Assembly (NCBI GenBank): GCA_019637095.1
Contig: JAHBWG010000015.1
Span: 1 to 64,000, forward strand
Reading direction: 5' to 3'
Length of the DNA stretch: 64,000 nt
Source of the DNA: Sandaracinaceae bacterium
GTDB taxonomy: Bacteria > Myxococcota_A > Polyangia > Polyangiales > Sandaracinaceae
Below, piece after piece: positions 60,808 through 64,000 of this stretch. The notes under the pieces are model-generated. The model was not told the DNA's origin and did not search any database. It was given only the letters and a program-made list of their open reading frames with translations. Position numbers and translations under genes: made by a program. Each line of letters starts with the position of its first letter. Position 1 is the stretch's first letter.

Positions 60808-63800
60808 GCTCGCCGCCGCGCGCGCTCGCGCTCACGCTCGCGCTCCTCGGGGCGGGGTCGCACGCGCGCGCGGACGCGGGGCCGGTGCCTTCGGCGCTGC
60901 TCGCGCGGCGCGAGCTCACCGCCGGCGGCTACGATCACTTCCAGGGCCAGCTCACCCCGGACGGCTCGTCGGTCGTGTTCGCCGGCAACGCCGACAGCAC
61001 GATCGAGATCTTCACGCAGCGCATCGACCGCGGCCTGCCGCGCCGGCTCGTCGACGAGAGCGCGGACGTGCACCAGCCGCGCGTCAGCCCCGACGGCGAG
61101 CGCGTCCTCTACGTCTCGTACCGCGAGGACGCGGCCGGCGACGCGTGCATCGTGAACCGCGACGGCGGCGGCCGCCGCTGCGTCACCGGCTCGGACACCG
61201 CGACGCTCCACGTCTTCTGGTTCCCCGACTCCCGCCACGTCGGCGTGCTCACGCGCCGAGGGATCGACGGAATCCATCAGCTCCGGCGCCACCGGGTCGA
61301 CGCGCGGGGCGAGGGCGAGCTGCTCGTCGAGCGCAACATGGCCGCGCCCGCCGTCTCGCCCGACGGACGCTGGCTGGCGTACGTGCCGCTCGAGGGGGCG
61401 GCGGCCGGCGCGCGCGGCGCGCTGCGGCGCGCGTCGCGCGGGCTCGTGCTGCACCCGCTCGACGGCGGCGCGCCCGTCGCGTTCGAACCGAACCTGCCGG
61501 GCACGAGCGCCCTGCCCGCGTTCGGGCTCGACGGCGCGCACCTCTACTTCACCCAGCACCTCAACGACACGAACTTCGACGGCGCGCTCGACGGAGACGA
61601 CCACGGCGTCCTCTTCCGCGTCCCCTTCGCGACGCGCGACGCGCGCCCCGCGCGCCCCGAGACGTACGAGCAGCTCACCAGCGGTCGCACCAACTGCCAG
61701 TACCCCGCGCCCGCGCGCGACCGGCTCGTCGCCACCTGCGTGCGCGCCGGCTACCTCCAGATCTACGCGATGCCGCTCACCGGCCTCGTCCCCGCGGACT
61801 GGTCGGACGCCCGCCTCGAGGCCGAGATCGAGGCGAGCCGCGACCCGTGGGAGCAGCTCTTCCTGCTCCAGCGCCGGGTCGCGCGCGCGCGCGGCGGCGC
61901 GCAGCGCGCCGAGCTCTATCGACGCCTCGTCATGGGGCACCTCGCCCTGCGCGAGTACGACTCCGCCGAGGCGTACCTCGCGCCGCTCGCGCGGCTCGCC
62001 GAGGCGGGCTCGACGCTCGAGGGGTGGGTCGCGGTGCAGCGCGAGATCACCGACCACCGCCGCGAAGAGCAGCGCCTGCGCCACGGCAACCTCACCGAGG
62101 AGTTCGTCGACGCGCAGCGCGCGCGCCTGGGTCGGCTCGATGCGCTCTTCTCCTCGGAGCACGGCTCGGTCCGCCGGCTCGCGCGCCTCGCCGAGGCCGA
62201 GATCTACCTCGTGCTCGGCGACCGCGAGGCAGCGCACACGATGTTCGACGCGATCGACGTGAGCGAGGAGCGCGACGTCTCCGTGCTGCAGGCGTGGGCG
62301 GCGCTCGCGGAGGGTCTCCTGCGCGAGGAGAACGACCGCGGCGGCTGGGGCGCGGTGCACCGCCGGCTGAGCCTGCACCCCGCCCTCTCGGAGCGCGACC
62401 GGCTCTATCACGCCCGCGCCTTCGTCGAGGCGCTGCGCGCCGGCCGCTCCGCGGAGCAGGAGCTGCCCCGGCTCGCGCGCGCCCGCGCCGACGCGCCCGA
62501 CGGCTCGGAGCTCGCGCTCATGCTCGACCTCGAGGTGATCTTCGCGCGCGTCGCCGCGATCGGTGAGGACGCCGCGCTCGCCGAGCTCCATCGCCTGCGG
62601 CGCGCCGCGTCGAGCTTGCCGCGCCACCGCGCGGTGGCGATGGCCGCGATCGAGCGCGCGGCCCACCACGACTGGGGCCGCGTCCTCGACGACATCGGCC
62701 GCCGCTGGCTCGAGGCGGTTCCGTCCGCGCACCCCGAGCGCCGCTACGCCGAGGCGCTCTTCGCCGAGGTCATGCTCGAGCGCGCCTACGTCGAGCTCCG
62801 CCGCGGCGGCGACGCGCGCCGCCACTTCCTCGAGATCACCGAGCGCACCGCCTCGCTCGAGGCGCACGTCGGCTACCTCGAGGCGTCGCTGCGCGCCGGC
62901 GTCACGCGCGACGCGCTGCGCGCCGAGTACCGCCAGCGCTTCGCCGAGGACGATCCGGTCGAGCGCTTCGCCGAGGCGTACCTCACCGGACGCGGCCTGC
63001 CGGAGATCGACGACGCCGACCGCCACGCCAGCGAGATCGAGCGCGCGCGCGCGCTGTTGCGCCCGGTCGCCGAGGCGTTGCCGCGCAGCCCCGAGGTGCA
63101 CCACCTCTACGCCTACCTCGCGCACCGCCACTACCACCGCACGGGCGACGGTGAGGCCGCCCGCGCCGCGCACCACCGCTACCACCTCGCCCTCGACCTC
63201 GCGCCCTACAACCCACGGCAGCGCGCGAACCTCCTCGTCGAGCTCGGCCTCTTGCAGGCCGCGCTCGGCAACCACCGCATCGCCCTGCGCCACTTCACCG
63301 AGCGCGACCGGCTCCCGTTCCTCGAGCCGGCGAGCGAGCTCTCGTTCCGCCTCGCGCGCGCGCGCAGCCTCTTCCACGTCGCCTCGTACGAGAGCGCGCG
63401 CGCGGAGATGGCGCGCGCCCGCGTGCTCGTCGACGAGGCGCCCTCGCTCGCGCGCTACCGCCCCGTCGTGCTCGATCGCGCCGCCCTCTACCACCACGCC
63501 TCGGGCGAGCACGAGCGCGCCGTCGAGCTCTACCGCGAGCTGATCGAAGCGACCGAAGGCGCCGCCCTCGCGGTGCGCATGAAGGCCCGCCTCGGCCTCG
63601 GCGCCGCGGCGCTCGGCGCGGGCCAGCTCGAGCTCGCCGAGCGGACCCTCGTCGAGGTCCGCGCGATGCTCGACGCCGACGAGCCCTTCCGCACCGAGGA
63701 GCGCGAGCGGCGCGCGGCCTCGCACTTCGATCGCGACGACTACCGCCCGCTGGTCGCCGGCCTGCTCGCCGAGACCCGCCGCGCCGCCGGCGACCTCGCG

Positions 63801-64000
63801 GGCCGCGCCGAGGCGCTCACCGAGCGCCGCGCGCTCTACCGCGAGCGACACCGCCGCTTCGGACGCGACGCCTACTTGCTCGAGGTCGCGCGCACCTCGC
63901 AGCAGCTCGCCGAGGTCGCCTACCGCCGCCGCGCGATGGCCGACGCGCGCCGCGCCATCGAGGAGGGCCTCGCCGCGTGGGACGCCTGGAGCGCCTCGAC
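60801..64000 (+). CDS. TolB-like beta-propeller with long TPR region, cut by window end
   Basis: The frame starts at TTG 60801, supported by GGGAGG eight bases upstream, overlaps the previous stop (TGA 60805-60807) and stays open past the window end, giving over 1,060 residues. A signal peptide (about 1-26) is followed by six-to-seven PD40/TolB-like propeller blades (QLTPDGSSVVFAGN, RVSPDGERVLYVSY, AVSPDGRWLAYVP and so on, to about 330). The rest is many TPR-like helical repeats (LLRPVAEALPRSPEVHHLYAYLAHRHY, LVELGLLQAALGNHRIALRHF). It should be periplasmic. Co-transcribed with the AsmA-like and DUF1318-like genes, it may be a scaffold for the same lipid-transport system. Confidence 0.7.
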   Translation, partial: MLSSPPRALALTLALLGAGSHARADAGPVPSALLARRELTAGGYDHFQGQLTPDGSSVVFAGNADSTIEIFTQRIDRGLPRRLVDESADVHQPRVSPDGERVLYVSYREDAAGDACIVNRDGGGRRCVTGSDTATLHVFWFPDSRHVGVLTRRGIDGIHQLRRHRVDARGEGELLVERNMAAPAVSPDGRWLAYVPLEGAAAGARGALRRASRGLVLHPLDGGAPVAFEPNLPGTSALPAFGLDGAHLYFTQHLNDTNFDGALDGDDHGVLFRVPFATRDARPARPETYEQLTSGRTNCQYPAPARDRLVATCVRAGYLQIYAMPLTGLVPADWSDARLEAEIEASRDPWEQLFLLQRRVARARGGAQRAELYRRLVMGHLALREYDSAEAYLAPLARLAEAGSTLEGWVAVQREITDHRREEQRLRHGNLTEEFVDAQRARLGRLDALFSSEHGSVRRLARLAEAEIYLVLGDREAAHTMFDAIDVSEERDVSVLQAWAALAEGLLREENDRGGWGAVHRRLSLHPALSERDRLYHARAFVEALRAGRSAEQELPRLARARADAPDGSELALMLDLEVIFARVAAIGEDAALAELHRLRRAASSLPRHRAVAMAAIERAAHHDWGRVLDDIGRRWLEAVPSAHPERRYAEALFAEVMLERAYVELRRGGDARRHFLEITERTASLEAHVGYLEASLRAGVTRDALRAEYRQRFAEDDPVERFAEAYLTGRGLPEIDDADRHASEIERARALLRPVAEALPRSPEVHHLYAYLAHRHYHRTGDGEAARAAHHRYHLALDLAPYNPRQRANLLVELGLLQAALGNHRIALRHFTERDRLPFLEPASELSFRLARARSLFHVASYESARAEMARARVLVDEAPSLARYRPVVLDRAALYHHASGEHERAVELYRELIEATEGAALAVRMKARLGLGAAALGAGQLELAERTLVEVRAMLDADEPFRTEERERRAASHFDRDDYRPLVAGLLAETRRAAGDLAGRAEALTERRALYRERHRRFGRDAYLLEVARTSQQLAEVAYRRRAMADARRAIEEGLAAWDAWSAS

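Overview
The window is very GC-rich, gene-dense DNA that looks like a myxobacterium (Myxococcota, probably Polyangiales). The clues are a MYXO-CTERM-like tail, Myxococcus-type cysteine-rich (DUF4215) repeats, many lipoproteins with Asp/Ala/Gly linkers, Ser/Thr kinases (one fused to an ATPase), an AgmX-like gliding-motility protein, and frequent GTGA/ATGA stop-start overlaps. I saw no rRNA, tRNA, CRISPR array or insertion sequence, and there is no gene-free stretch longer than about 180 bases.

Layout. 1-3.8 kb (+): tail of an unidentified gene, an NrsF-like membrane protein, a VWA-domain lipoprotein and a coupled membrane coiled-coil protein. 3.8-14.3 kb (-): GMC oxidoreductase with a coupled unknown protein, a glycine-rich lipoprotein whose frame is broken several times, an amidase coupled to a kinase-ATPase-TPR regulator, and a Uma2-type protein. 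14.3-27.6 kb (-): a copper/silver efflux locus (CusC, CusB, CusA, cupredoxin lipoprotein, histidine kinase, sigma-54 response regulator), with a Uma2 gene and a lipoprotein gene sitting between cusB and cusA. 27.6-31.7 kb: TerB-like protein, citrate synthase, lipoprotein, CHAD-CYTH protein. 31.7-43.8 kb: two duplicated cysteine-rich lipoproteins, TPR protein, RNB ribonuclease, molybdopterin oxidoreductase, GNAT, further lipoproteins and a MYXO-CTERM protein. 43.8-55.8 kb: cyclase, SDR, HAD, Ser/Thr kinase, SlyD-like FKBP, Ada-like protein, AgmX-like pair, TetR and zinc-ribbon protein. 55.9-64 kb (+): AsmA/YdbH-like giant protein, DUF1318/YdbL-like lipoprotein and a beta-propeller/TPR protein cut by the window edge.

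The main regulatory discovery is in the copper locus. Three copies of one cassette precede cusC, cusB and cusA. Each has a perfect palindrome GTGACC-N5-GGTCAC, then 63-64 bases, then the same sigma-54 -24/-12 element TGGCACGGGGCTCGCT. The locus encodes its own sensor kinase with a His/Met-rich periplasmic segment and an NtrC-type activator carrying a GAFSGA motif. The cusA copy would also drive the cupredoxin and the two-component genes, giving positive feedback.

A second, window-wide signal is a TANNNT (-10-like) hexamer placed 6-10 bases, usually 6-9, before the start codon of about 20 genes that begin transcription units. Genes inside operons lack it and overlap their upstream neighbour instead. 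This is the arrangement expected for leaderless or near-leaderless mRNAs.
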